A DNA stretch of 64,000 nt from Halorhabdus salina. GTDB lineage: Archaea > Halobacteriota > Halobacteria > Halobacteriales > Haloarculaceae. Shown in pieces: positions 43,579 to 51,966 of the stretch (positions within the stretch are counted from its first letter, which is position 1; every line of letters begins with the position of its first letter). A model generated the notes under the pieces. It saw only the letters and a list, made by a program, of their open reading frames with translations, was not told where the DNA came from and made no database searches. Location of the stretch: NCBI RefSeq assembly GCF_013839425.1, contig NZ_JACDNP010000005.1, forward strand, positions 124,001-188,000. Reading direction: 5' to 3'. A program made the translations under genes and the position numbers.

Positions 43579-43830
43579 ATGAGTTGCCAATGTGACGCGT
43601 CTCCCGATACACGCACGTCGTTTACTGCCCAGGAAATCACGACTGAGGAAACTGCAGACGTCGCGATGAAAACCCAGACCAAACGGTACACGTTTTACTG
43701 GCAAATCGGTGCCGACGGGCCAGTACTGCTCCGGGTTTCCGATTTCGACGGTACCGACGTCACCACTGACGTCGACCCCCCTGACGACATGTACGATAGG
43801 GTCCGACAAAACACCGGCCGCGACATCTGA
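43579..43830 (+). CDS. Small haloarchaeal protein, unknown
   Basis: This 83-aa protein starts MSCQCDASPDTRTSFTAQEI, with two N-terminal cysteines. It ends with an acidic part, DVTTDVDPPDDMYDRVRQNT. No domain is recognised. A TATA-like box lies about 35 bases before the ATG and the composition is haloarchaeal, so expression is plausible. It could have been acquired with the AT-rich flank. Confidence 0.5.
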   Translation: MSCQCDASPDTRTSFTAQEITTEETADVAMKTQTKRYTFYWQIGADGPVLLRVSDFDGTDVTTDVDPPDDMYDRVRQNTGRDI

Positions 43831-43952
43831 CTGTAGCGGCATCAAGTGTCCCTCTTCCTGGCTGCACAGATTGATGCACAGCGGCGGGATTCCGTCCCAA
43901 AAATAGGCAATATAGTCTGGTTGACTCGTCTATGAAGAAATACGCAACCGAA

Positions 43953-43961
43953 CAATAAATA
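43953..43961 (+). promoter_or_regulatory. TATA-like box of the aldo/keto reductase gene
   Basis: The box AATAAATAC is centred about 31 bases before the ATG at 43988, implying a leader of only a few bases. The gap 43831-43952 holds nothing else recognisable. Confidence 0.45.
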
Positions 43962-43987
43962 CGGAACTCCCGTCAGTGCAAAGTGGG

Positions 43988-45130
43988 ATGGAATACAGAG
44001 ACTTCGGGACGGTCATCGACTTCGAACCGTCCGCGTTGGGCTTTGGCGCAATGCGATTGCCAACCGAGGGTGACGACGATACGATCGATCGTCAGCGCGC
44101 GATCGAAATGATCCGGACGGCGATCGACGAAGGCGTGAATTACGTCGACACCGCGTGGCCATACCATGGTGGCGAAAGCGAACGTGTCGTCGGCGAGGCA
44201 CTTACCGACGGGTATCGTGAAGAGGTATCCCTTGCGACGAAGATGCCGTCCTGGAAACTCGAGACGAACGACGACCTCGAAGAGTACTTCCAGCGGCAAC
44301 TTGACCGCCTGGACACCGATCACGTCGATTGTTACCTCCTGCACGCACTCAATCGCGATTTCTGGGATACGTACCAGGGCCTCGATACGTTCGAGTGGCT
44401 GCAACAGAAGCAAGCCGAGGGGAAAATTGGCCACGTTGGGTTTTCGTTTCACGACGATCCCGATCTTTTCGAGGAGATCGTCGACGCCTACGACTGGGAC
44501 TTCTGTCAGATCCAGTATAACTACCTCGATCAGGAATTCCAGGCTGGACGGGCAGGCCTCGAGTATGCTGCCGAGCGTGGATTGGGTGTCATCGTCATGG
44601 AACCCCTCCGCGGCGGGACACTTGCGACTGATCTTCCCGAGCCTGTTCGCGAGGCGTTCGAGCAAGCGTCGTCTGATCGGTCACCCGTCGAATGGGCGCT
44701 CCAGTGGCTCTGGGACCAGCCCGAAGTGTCGACCGTACTCAGCGGAATGTCCGCTCTCGATCAGGTGCGTGAGAACGCCGCCCTCGCAGCACAGTCCGGC
44801 GTCGAGCAGTTCTCTGATGACGACCAACGGACTGTCGAGCGTGCTCGTGAGCGTTTCGAGGAGCTAATGGGTGTCGACTGCACAGGCTGTGATTACTGCA
44901 CGCCGTGTCCGACCGGTGTCGAGATCCCGCGTAACTTCGACCTGTACAATCGCCTGGAAATGGGCGACGATCCGGAAGCCGTCCTGGGTGAGTATGACGA
45001 CATGGACGAGCAAGCGCGCGCGGATGCGTGCGTCGCCTGTGGGGAATGTGAGCCGGCCTGTCCACAGAACCTCGAGATCATCTCGTTGCTCGAAGAAACC
45101 CACACCCAACTGGACGCCGCCCGCGCCTGA
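43988..45130 (+). CDS. Aldo/keto reductase with C-terminal 4Fe-4S domain
   Basis: This is a 380-aa protein. The AKR barrel has the catalytic Asp in NYVDTAWPYHGGESE with Tyr following, Lys in ATKMPSWKLE and His in DCYLLHALNRD. Residues 295-375 add a ferredoxin-like domain with two cluster motifs, CTGCDYCTPCPTG and CVACGECEPACPQ. This fusion is known in archaea and anaerobic bacteria and links carbonyl reduction to Fe-S electron transfer; the substrate is not known. The start at MEYRDFGTV has an upstream TATA-like box. Confidence 0.93.
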   Translation: MEYRDFGTVIDFEPSALGFGAMRLPTEGDDDTIDRQRAIEMIRTAIDEGVNYVDTAWPYHGGESERVVGEALTDGYREEVSLATKMPSWKLETNDDLEEYFQRQLDRLDTDHVDCYLLHALNRDFWDTYQGLDTFEWLQQKQAEGKIGHVGFSFHDDPDLFEEIVDAYDWDFCQIQYNYLDQEFQAGRAGLEYAAERGLGVIVMEPLRGGTLATDLPEPVREAFEQASSDRSPVEWALQWLWDQPEVSTVLSGMSALDQVRENAALAAQSGVEQFSDDDQRTVERARERFEELMGVDCTGCDYCTPCPTGVEIPRNFDLYNRLEMGDDPEAVLGEYDDMDEQARADACVACGECEPACPQNLEIISLLEETHTQLDAARA

Positions 45131-45160
45131 ACGATCGACCCGGCGAAAATCACTCCGCGC

Positions 45161-46090
45161 TCAATCCGCTCGCGGGTCCGGATCGGTGTCACTGGACAGG
45201 TCGACGTCTTCCAATTCACGGGTGGGAAGCGTGTCCCGGAAGCGACGAACAATACCCTTTGCGTCGCTTAATTCCGCACTGCCGACAGCCTGGAGCAGCG
45301 CGAGGGCCCGTCGTGCGCGTGTTCGTCGCCAGGACTCCGCGCGGTGCTCGTAGGTTCGGATCGCCCGTAGGAAGTCTATCTTTCGGAACTCCGGCCAGTA
45401 CGGCGCACAGAAGTACACTGCTGCCTCGTTGCCGTTCGCGTGCCATGGGAGGAAGTTCGACGTGCGCTCGTCACCGCCAGTTCGCACGATGAGGTCGACA
45501 TCTCTGGTCGGTCCGTCGTACAGTCGATTTTCGATCGTATCAGCGTCGATATCGTCCGGATCGAGACGGCCGGTTTCGACGTTTGCGGCGATCGATTGCG
45601 CTGCCCCGAGCAATTCAGCCCGGCCGCCATACGCCAACGCGATATTGAGATGAAACTGATCGTAGCCACGCGTTTGCTGATCGGCGTAGGCGACTGCCTC
45701 GCGAACCCGTTCAGGCAGTCGATCCAGTTCCCCGATCGCCTTGATCCTGACCTCCGCATCGTGGACGCGGTCGTGGTCGGCAAACTCGTAGAGTTTGTCT
45801 TCGATGAGATCGAAGAGGACGGCTCGCTGGTCGGCCGGTCGATTGAAATTCTCAGTCGAAAACGCGTACAGCGTGAGTTCTTCGACGCCGAGGTCGTCAC
45901 ACCATTCCAGCAGGGCTTCAGTCGTCTGTGCGCCTGCGTGATGGCCGTTACTGGTTTCTTCGCCTCGCTCGCGTGCGTACCGACGATTCCCGTCCTGAAT
46001 CACGGCGACGTGATTCGGTGCGCCCGACACTTCCCGTTCGAGCAACTGCTCGTAGAGCCTCGACACCCACCGACGCACCACGGACACCAT
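45161..46090 (-). CDS. uppS: cis-Prenyltransferase (polyprenyl diphosphate synthase)
   Basis: This is a 309-aa UPP-synthase family protein. The catalytic-Asp motif is VAVIQDGNRRYARERGEE near residue 30. AFSTENFNRPADQR and the C-terminal DLIVRTGGDERTSNFLPWHA follow, with the metal-binding Glu near FCAPYWPEFRKIDF. It condenses isopentenyl diphosphate in the cis configuration to build the dolichol-type lipid carrier for glycosylation. The N-terminal amphipathic stretch may touch the membrane. It is divergent from the cold-shock genes. Confidence 0.95.
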   Translation of the reverse strand: MVSVVRRWVSRLYEQLLEREVSGAPNHVAVIQDGNRRYARERGEETSNGHHAGAQTTEALLEWCDDLGVEELTLYAFSTENFNRPADQRAVLFDLIEDKLYEFADHDRVHDAEVRIKAIGELDRLPERVREAVAYADQQTRGYDQFHLNIALAYGGRAELLGAAQSIAANVETGRLDPDDIDADTIENRLYDGPTRDVDLIVRTGGDERTSNFLPWHANGNEAAVYFCAPYWPEFRKIDFLRAIRTYEHRAESWRRTRARRALALLQAVGSAELSDAKGIVRRFRDTLPTRELEDVDLSSDTDPDPRAD

Positions 46091-46157
46091 TTAATAGGCC
46101 CGTCACGCGCGGGATGAATGAGTCTTCTGTTCGCTTCGTCGGGGAGTGACCCGCAGG

Positions 46158-46168
46158 GTTTTAATATG
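46158..46168 (+). promoter_or_regulatory. TATA box of the cold-shock operon
   Basis: GGTTTTAATAT (near 46157-46167) is centred about 28 bases before the first cspA ATG, giving a leaderless mRNA. No long 5' UTR of the bacterial cspA type is possible here. Confidence 0.5.
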
Positions 46169-46191
46169 TCGACCACATCGTGGTAGTTGCA

Positions 46192-46386
46192 ATGGCGAAC
46201 GGTACGGTTGATTTCTTCAACGACACTGGCGGTTACGGTTTCATCGAGACTGAGGACGCAGACGAAGACGTGTTCTTCCACATGGAGGACGTCGGCGGTC
46301 CTGACCTCGAAGAAGGCCAAGAGGTTGAGTTCGACATCGAGCAGGCCGAGAAAGGCCCCCGCGCGAAGAATCTCACGAGGCTCTAA
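46192..46386 (+). CDS. cspA: Cold-shock domain protein, first copy
   Basis: This 64-aa single cold-shock domain protein has RNP1 as TGGYGFIETE and RNP2 as VFFHMED. It should be an acidic beta-barrel that binds single-stranded nucleic acid as an RNA chaperone. It differs from the second copy at nine of 64 positions. The ATG at 46192 was preferred over an upstream GTG because the second copy starts at the same point. The stop codon is two bases before the next ATG. Confidence 0.93.
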   Translation: MANGTVDFFNDTGGYGFIETEDADEDVFFHMEDVGGPDLEEGQEVEFDIEQAEKGPRAKNLTRL

Positions 46387-46388
46387 GC

Positions 46389-46583
46389 ATGGCGGAAGGC
46401 ACCGTGGACTTCTTCAACGATACGGGTGGTTACGGCTTCATCGAGACCGACGCAGCCGACGATGACGTGTTCTTCCACATGGAAGACATCGGCGGCCCTG
46501 ACCTCGAAGAGGGGCAAGACGTCGAGTTCGAGATCGAAGAAGCTGAGAAAGGCCCGCGCGCGACGAACCTGACGCGGCTATAA
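46389..46583 (+). CDS. cspA: Cold-shock domain protein, second copy
   Basis: This 64-aa paralogue lies immediately downstream of the first copy, surely in the same transcript. RNP1 (TGGYGFIETD) and RNP2 (VFFHMED) are identical in function-critical residues. Most of the nine substitutions are conservative exchanges among Asp, Glu, Val and Ile; the exceptions include Asn3 to Glu and Lys59 to Thr. This indicates a fairly recent tandem duplication under purifying selection. Confidence 0.93.
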   Translation: MAEGTVDFFNDTGGYGFIETDAADDDVFFHMEDIGGPDLEEGQDVEFEIEEAEKGPRATNLTRL

Positions 46584-46694
46584 ACACGGTACGGCGGGTT
46601 CAACCCGTCTTCTACCGCTCTCACGGTCCGTAGCGGCTGCACTCGTACGCGCTCGGACCGTGAGTCGTATTACGCCTGATCCGGATATCCCTGT

Positions 46695-47093
46695 ATGGAC
46701 GCGACCGGCGATGATCTCTACGAACAGACCCAAAAGCTACTGCAACCCGGCGAGATCGACCTTCGTGGGTTGATCGTCCACACCGAACTGACGAACGATC
46801 AGGAATCTGAGCTGAACCGGCTTTCAATCGAAGTCGGTGACGTGATCGCCGAACACGCTGCCACGGACGCAGATACGTACGTGTACTCCGGGACTGACGA
46901 CCCCGAATTTGGCCTCAATCAGCATCAGGGATTGACGATCGAGGGTGACGAGTTCGTCTGGGAGTGCCAGCAACTCCTCCGAGAGGGGACCTTCGATGTG
47001 GTCTTCTACTACAAGGACAGCGCCGAGACGGACGCGATTCTCGAATCCCTGCGTGAAGCGGGTCATGAAATCGTCGACGTGGATTCCCCCTGA
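46695..47093 (+). CDS. Haloarchaeal DUF5778-like protein
   Basis: This is a 132-aa acidic alpha/beta protein. Recognisable segments are LLQPGEIDLRGLIVHTELTN, VIAEHAATDADTYVYSGTDD and FVWECQQLLREGTFDVVFYY. These appear conserved across haloarchaea. The name is recalled from memory and no function is assigned. It precedes the siroheme/heme genes on the same strand after a 117-base gap, so cotranscription is not certain. Confidence 0.7.
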   Translation: MDATGDDLYEQTQKLLQPGEIDLRGLIVHTELTNDQESELNRLSIEVGDVIAEHAATDADTYVYSGTDDPEFGLNQHQGLTIEGDEFVWECQQLLREGTFDVVFYYKDSAETDAILESLREAGHEIVDVDSP

Positions 47094-47210
47094 ACAGAGT
47101 GAAACCAGTCCCGATAGGTGTGAGATCGGAACAAGTCGACACGATACGAGGTACCTTCGACGGAGACACCGGTTGGACGGAGTGTCCTCACAGGCGCAGA
47201 CAACGAACAT

Positions 47211-47864
47211 ATGATCCCACTCTTCCATGACTTCGATGGCGAACGCGTGTTGATCTTCGGCGGCGGGCGTGTCGGGGCCCGAAAGGCCCGTCGGTTCGCC
47301 CGGGAGGCCGAGACTTTCGTCGTCAGTCCAACCTACACGGACGCCGAGTTCGGCGCGGCCGATCGAATCCGTGCCGCCCCCGATCAGTCCGCCGTGGAGA
47401 TGTGGTTCGATCGCGTCGCTCCGGCGCTGGTTGTCGCCGCGACCGACGACGAACCGCTCAACGAGGCGATCGAGACGGTGGCCCGTGATCGCGGTGTGCT
47501 GGTCAATCGAGCCGACCAGAGCGGGCCGCGAGACGCCGGCAGCGTCGTCGTGCCGGCGACGGTCCGGCAGGATTCGGTCGTCCTGGCGATCGCGACAGGT
47601 GGGCAGAGTCCAGCGGTGAGTCGGATACTCCGGGAACGCCTCGAAAATGAGGTCTACGTGCAGCAGGCCGAAGAGTTGGCCCGAATCACCGGAGCGTTGC
47701 GTGAGCAGTTGCGTGAGGCAGGCGTGGATCCGGAAACTCGCCGGCAAGCCATCCGCGATGTCGTCAAGGGGGACCGGGTTTGGAAGGCTTTAGATAGCAG
47801 CGGTTCTAACGGTCAAGAAGTAGCAGCAGACGTGATCTCGGACGTGATCGGTGATACATCGTGA
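47211..47864 (+). CDS. Precorrin-2 dehydrogenase/sirohydrochlorin ferrochelatase-like protein
   Basis: This is a 217-aa protein with the N-terminal NAD site FDGERVLIFGGGRVGARKAR. VVAATDDEPLNEAI and the dimer segment SVVVPATVRQDSVVLAIATG follow, as in the N-terminal half of siroheme synthase CysG. It oxidises precorrin-2 to sirohydrochlorin for siroheme and alternative heme synthesis. Its stop overlaps the hemA GTG start (GTGA), so the two genes are translationally coupled. Confidence 0.93.
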   Translation: MIPLFHDFDGERVLIFGGGRVGARKARRFAREAETFVVSPTYTDAEFGAADRIRAAPDQSAVEMWFDRVAPALVVAATDDEPLNEAIETVARDRGVLVNRADQSGPRDAGSVVVPATVRQDSVVLAIATGGQSPAVSRILRERLENEVYVQQAEELARITGALREQLREAGVDPETRRQAIRDVVKGDRVWKALDSSGSNGQEVAADVISDVIGDTS

Positions 47865-49180
47865 CGCGGGAGCCAGGCATCGTTTCGGGCGTGAGCGTCG
47901 CCCATCAGCACGCCAGTGTCGAAGCTATCGATGCGGCCTCGGCAGACAGCCAGCGCGAGGCCGTCGAAGAGCTTCTGGCACGTGACGGCGTCGCTGAGGC
48001 ACTCGTCTTGCAAACCTGCAATCGCGCAGAGCGATACGTCGTGACCGAGGATCCACAGCGGGGCCGGGACGTACTCGCGTCCTCGACCGACGCTCTCCCG
48101 GCGGACACCGTCGTGGCGATGGACCACGAGGAGAGTCTCCGACACCTGTTGGCCGTTGCGGCGGGACTCGAATCGCTCGTCCCGGGTGAAGATCAGATTC
48201 TCGGGCAGGTTCGAGACGCCTACGAGGATGCACGCCACGTCGGCGGGCTCGGCCCGGTCCTGGACGACGCCGTGACGAAGGCGATTCACGTGGGCGAACG
48301 CGCCAGGACCGAGACCGCGATCAACGACGGCGTGGTCTCGTTGGGCAGTGCCGCCGTCGAACTTGCCGATCGTGAGTGCGATCTCTCGTCGGCGACCGCG
48401 CTGGTCGTGGGTGCTGGCGAGATCGCGACGCTTGCAGCCGAGGCACTCGCGGATCGGGCAGGAGTAAACCAGTTGCGTGTCGCAAACCGCACGGTTCCCC
48501 ACGCCGAACACGTCGCTTCGACAGTCGACGTGTCGGCTTCGGCCGTCGGGCTGGAGGCACTTCCCTCGGCGACGGAGACGGCGGATCTCGTCGTCTCGGC
48601 GACGGCCAGTCCGCACCCTATCTTCGAGGAGACGACTTTTGGGTCGGCCGGTGACACTGTCGTCGTCGACATCGGCCAGCCGCGAGACGTGCCACTCGGC
48701 GCTGCCGATTACCCGGACGTTTCGGTCTTCGATCTCGACGATCTGGAGACGGTCACCGCAGCGACGCGAGCCAGTCGGGACGCGGCCGCCGACGCCGTCG
48801 AGGAAATTGTCGACACTGAGTTCCGGAACTTGCTCACCCAGTTCAAACGCAACCGAGCCGACGACGTGATCTCGAGCATGTACGAGAGTGCCGAGCGCGT
48901 CAAGGCCCGCGAACTAACGGAAGCGTTCGGGAAACTGGATCTGGACGACGACCAGCAGGAGGTTGTCGAGTCGATGGCCGACTCGCTGGTCAATCAATTG
49001 CTCGCCGCCCCCACCGAATCGCTCAGGGACGCCGCCGAAGACGACGACTGGACGACGATCGATACGGCCCTGCGGCTGTTCGATCCGAACTTCGGCGATG
49101 GAGACCATCCACCCGCTGTTGGAATGGCCGACGATGACATGCCGGACCGTCTCTCAGCGCTAGTCGACGCCGACGATTGA
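47861..49180 (+). CDS. hemA: Glutamyl-tRNA reductase
   Basis: This is a 439-aa protein. The catalytic cysteine is in LVLQTCNRAERYVV near residue 47. AAGLESLVPGEDQILGQVRD is the conserved substrate region, and the NADPH site is ALVVGAGEIATLAAEALADR. The dimerisation helix is near residues 310-400. It commits glutamyl-tRNA to tetrapyrrole synthesis. The GTG start overlaps the stop of the preceding gene. The C-terminal 40 residues are an acidic haloarchaeal extension. Confidence 0.97.
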   Translation: MTREPGIVSGVSVAHQHASVEAIDAASADSQREAVEELLARDGVAEALVLQTCNRAERYVVTEDPQRGRDVLASSTDALPADTVVAMDHEESLRHLLAVAAGLESLVPGEDQILGQVRDAYEDARHVGGLGPVLDDAVTKAIHVGERARTETAINDGVVSLGSAAVELADRECDLSSATALVVGAGEIATLAAEALADRAGVNQLRVANRTVPHAEHVASTVDVSASAVGLEALPSATETADLVVSATASPHPIFEETTFGSAGDTVVVDIGQPRDVPLGAADYPDVSVFDLDDLETVTAATRASRDAAADAVEEIVDTEFRNLLTQFKRNRADDVISSMYESAERVKARELTEAFGKLDLDDDQQEVVESMADSLVNQLLAAPTESLRDAAEDDDWTTIDTALRLFDPNFGDGDHPPAVGMADDDMPDRLSALVDADD

Positions 49181-49261
49181 GCGACGACCACCGAAGAAGT
49201 TTGGAGACGCTCGATTGCCGCCGTCCGAACGTTCTTTTGGCGAGCTGCTGTGTGTTCCCAC

Positions 49262-49540
49262 ATGCCAGACTTGTTGAGCGAGCAAGAGATCGAGAACCGA
49301 CTGCCCAGTGGCTGGGAGCGGGATGGGGACGAAATCGTTCGCAGCTACGAGTTCGACGCGTACCTCGACGGTATCGGATTTGCAGCGGCCGCGGGTGGCC
49401 TCGCCCAGGAGGCCTTTCACCATCCCGAAATGACGATCAGCTGGCGTGAGGTCGAGGTCCGGCTGACGACCCACGACGCCGGCGGGATCACTGACGCCGA
49501 CCTCGATCTGGCGAGACGATTGAACGATCTCCGTGAGTAG
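49262..49540 (+). CDS. Pterin-4a-carbinolamine dehydratase
   Basis: This is a 92-aa protein with the signature His-His-Pro motif EAFHHPEMTISWREVEVRLT. The downstream ITDADLDLARRLNDL completes the active site. It dehydrates 4a-hydroxypterins, or acts in molybdopterin-related chemistry as proposed for archaeal members without aromatic amino-acid hydroxylases. The ATG at MPDLLSEQEI was chosen. Confidence 0.93.
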   Translation: MPDLLSEQEIENRLPSGWERDGDEIVRSYEFDAYLDGIGFAAAAGGLAQEAFHHPEMTISWREVEVRLTTHDAGGITDADLDLARRLNDLRE

Positions 49541-49647
49541 GTCGAACCAACTGACCCATCGGGGACAGACAGTATCAGTCGGGAGCGGGCAGCGTTCCTG
49601 AACAGCAGACGCGAATAGTTTTCCCACCAGGAGTTCGAAGACACCCC

Positions 49648-50265
49648 ATGGACACGGCTGCCTCGGACCTGGCGTCGCTTTTGCGCACGTCGCGGCTCAA
49701 TGCAGCACTCGGATGGGGCTTGACAGCCATTATCGGACTGACAACCGTCGCAAATCTGGTTCTGGGAAATGTGTTGTGGGCCGGGTTCGCAGGGATCGTG
49801 GGCGGACTGGCAATTCTCCCGCCGCTGGCCCACCGCGATCCGAAAGCGATGATTCCCTGGGAGGTGTTTGTCCTCGCAGCGTTGCCGTTACTTGGCTACA
49901 CGTTTGGGGTCAACGTCGCCTTCAGAGAGGTGACGACGTATCTCTCGGTGGCGGCACTCGCGCTGCTCGTCGCCGTCGAGTTGCAGCTGTTTACGACCGT
50001 CGAGATGAACTACCAGTTCGCGCTCCTGTTCATCGTCGTTTCCACGCTTGCCTTCGCCGGGCTGTGGGCCGTCTCACGGTGGGTGTCGGACATCTATCTC
50101 GGGACGACGCTACTACTGGATCCAACCCTCAGTGAAGACGTCGTCGAAGAACACCTCATGTGGGAGTTCATCGCCTCGGCGGTCGCCGGCCTCCTCGCCG
50201 GCCTCGTCTTCGAACTGTACGTTCGTCGCTATGCGAGTGATCGGACGGGTGGTGATCTCGCGTGA
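49648..50265 (+). CDS. Multi-spanning membrane protein, unknown
   Basis: This is a 205-aa protein with six hydrophobic helices (about residues 20-45, 48-60, 75-92, 98-112, 122-145 and 172-190) and a charged end, RRYASDRTGGDLA. No family is identified, but its order with the next two genes suggests a shared membrane role. Its stop overlaps the GTG start of the next gene by four bases, so it is translationally coupled to it. Confidence 0.75.
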   Translation: MDTAASDLASLLRTSRLNAALGWGLTAIIGLTTVANLVLGNVLWAGFAGIVGGLAILPPLAHRDPKAMIPWEVFVLAALPLLGYTFGVNVAFREVTTYLSVAALALLVAVELQLFTTVEMNYQFALLFIVVSTLAFAGLWAVSRWVSDIYLGTTLLLDPTLSEDVVEEHLMWEFIASAVAGLLAGLVFELYVRRYASDRTGGDLA

Positions 50266-50936
50266 GCGTCCTGGCCCGGCTCCACCTCGACGAGCGTCGC
50301 CAGCGACAACTCACCTGGGTCATGGAGGTTGTGCTGGTCGGATTGCTGTTTATCGGGCTGGAACGCCGCTCGGTCGGCATCTCGATCAACGCCGCGATCG
50401 GACTGGTCGTGTTGCAACTCCCTCCGGTGCTCGAACGGGACTACAGCGTCTCGATGGATCCACGGTTGACGCTGTGGATCACGAGCGCTGTGTTCCTCCA
50501 TTCACTGGGAACCGTCGGTATTCCGGGCGGTGAAGGGTTTTATAGCACGATTCCCGGATTCGACCACGTGACACACGCACTGTCGGCGTCGATCGTCGCC
50601 GGCGTCGGCTACGCTACGATTCGAGCACTCGACGAACACTGGCGGGACGTCCACCTGCCCGACCGATTCGTGTTCGTGTTCATTCTCATGTTCGTGCTGG
50701 CATTCGGTGTCGTCTGGGAGATCATCGAATTCACGACCAGTGCCGCGGCGACTGCGATTGGGGGCTCCCCGGTCCTGACGCAGTACGGGCTCGAGGACAC
50801 GATGAAGGATCTGATCTTCAATACCATCGGTGCCATCATCGTGGCAGCATGGGGGACGGTGTACCTCAACGACTTCGTCACGCAGATCGTCGAGGGGCTG
50901 GGCGGCGAAAGCGAGGTTGTCAGCAACGAGGAGTGA
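50262..50936 (+). CDS. DUF2238/YjdF-like membrane protein
   Basis: This is a 224-aa protein with six to seven helices. Its features resemble the YjdF/DUF2238 family: FDHVTHALSASIVAGVGYAT, FGVVWEIIEFTTSAAATAI and YGLEDTMKDLIFNTIGAIIV, the last matching the DTMxDLxxNxxG signature. Conserved His and Asp/Glu near the membrane surface suggest a membrane enzyme or metal site, but no reaction is known. It is coupled to the preceding gene by a GTGA overlap. The next gene starts 31 bases later. Confidence 0.8.
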   Translation: MSVLARLHLDERRQRQLTWVMEVVLVGLLFIGLERRSVGISINAAIGLVVLQLPPVLERDYSVSMDPRLTLWITSAVFLHSLGTVGIPGGEGFYSTIPGFDHVTHALSASIVAGVGYATIRALDEHWRDVHLPDRFVFVFILMFVLAFGVVWEIIEFTTSAAATAIGGSPVLTQYGLEDTMKDLIFNTIGAIIVAAWGTVYLNDFVTQIVEGLGGESEVVSNEE

Positions 50937-50967
50937 CGGTTTTAAGCGCTGATCGCCAAGAACAGCC

Positions 50968-51912
50968 GTGTTCGTCGGTCACGCGTTCCTCGCCTTTGGG
51001 GTCGTCGCGCTGCTCGCTGGTCGTTTTGGGTCCGGCGAGCGGCCACTTCGGCTCCCTGGTGGCGTGACCGTTTCGTCTACTATCGCGGTCGGCCTCGCTG
51101 CTGGCCTGTTCGCCTCGCTGCCGGACGTCGATGTCATCCACGCTGCCTTTCAGGTCGTGACTCTGCCGGATGGAGCCACCGCGTTCGATCACTTCTGGGC
51201 GGCGACCAGCGAACGCCACCGAACGACGACCCACTCGCTGGTCGTCGCAGTGGGAGCGAGTGCCGGCTTCGCGCTTTGGACCGTTCGCCGCTGGCTTGGA
51301 CTGTGTGTCCTTGCCGGTGTCGTCGCACTCGGTGTACTGACAGGTGGAATGGTAAGTGGTGCGGTGATGACGATTTTTGCACTCGCAGGGCTACTCGTCG
51401 TAACCCTCGCCGTCCGAACTGGACTTGCGGGGCAGTCCATCTTCGGCGCGGCGGCGGTTGGTCTCATAATCCACCCATTCACGGATCTGTTGACGGGAGA
51501 ACCGCCAGGATTTTTCGCTCCATGGGACGTTGGCCTGCTCGAGAGTCGCGTCGAACCATTTGCCGACCCAACCCTCAACCTCCTCCTCGCGTTCGTCACG
51601 GAACTGGCCGTCATCTGGTTCGGGCTCCTTGCTGGGCTGTGGCTCGCTGACGTCGATTGGCGTCGACACGTTCATCCCGCCGCTGCACTCGGCATTGCCT
51701 ACGCCCCGATGGCACTCATCTTACACCAGCCCAGTGTCGACAACGCCGTGCCGTTCGTCGCAACGATCCTCCCCATCGGCGTGGTCGGAGCCATCGGCTG
51801 GCGACGCCCGCTGATCAGCGACGCTGCCGTCTCGATTGTCCTCACTGCGTTGTCGACGATTACGATCGCCTGGCTCGGATTCGGGCTCGCATATGTGACC
51901 CTCGTGATTTAA
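50968..51912 (+). CDS. Membrane-bound metal-dependent hydrolase (YdjM/DUF457 type)
   Basis: This is a 314-aa polytopic protein. It has the family's metal-ligand motifs: His in the first helix (FVGHAFLAFG), Asp-rich ASLPDVDVIHAAF, HRTTTHSLVVAVGA and IIHPFTDLLT. It belongs to the YdjM/LexA-binding family of inner-membrane hydrolases, whose substrates are unknown but possibly lipid or phosphoester. The start is a GTG near the TTTTAA box at 50939-50944. It closes the three-gene membrane cluster. Confidence 0.87.
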   Translation: MFVGHAFLAFGVVALLAGRFGSGERPLRLPGGVTVSSTIAVGLAAGLFASLPDVDVIHAAFQVVTLPDGATAFDHFWAATSERHRTTTHSLVVAVGASAGFALWTVRRWLGLCVLAGVVALGVLTGGMVSGAVMTIFALAGLLVVTLAVRTGLAGQSIFGAAAVGLIIHPFTDLLTGEPPGFFAPWDVGLLESRVEPFADPTLNLLLAFVTELAVIWFGLLAGLWLADVDWRRHVHPAAALGIAYAPMALILHQPSVDNAVPFVATILPIGVVGAIGWRRPLISDAAVSIVLTALSTITIAWLGFGLAYVTLVI

Positions 51913-51966
51913 TCCCAGCCAACCCGAGTACACAAGGCGATCCGGTCCCTTGTCTCGATCGACTCC

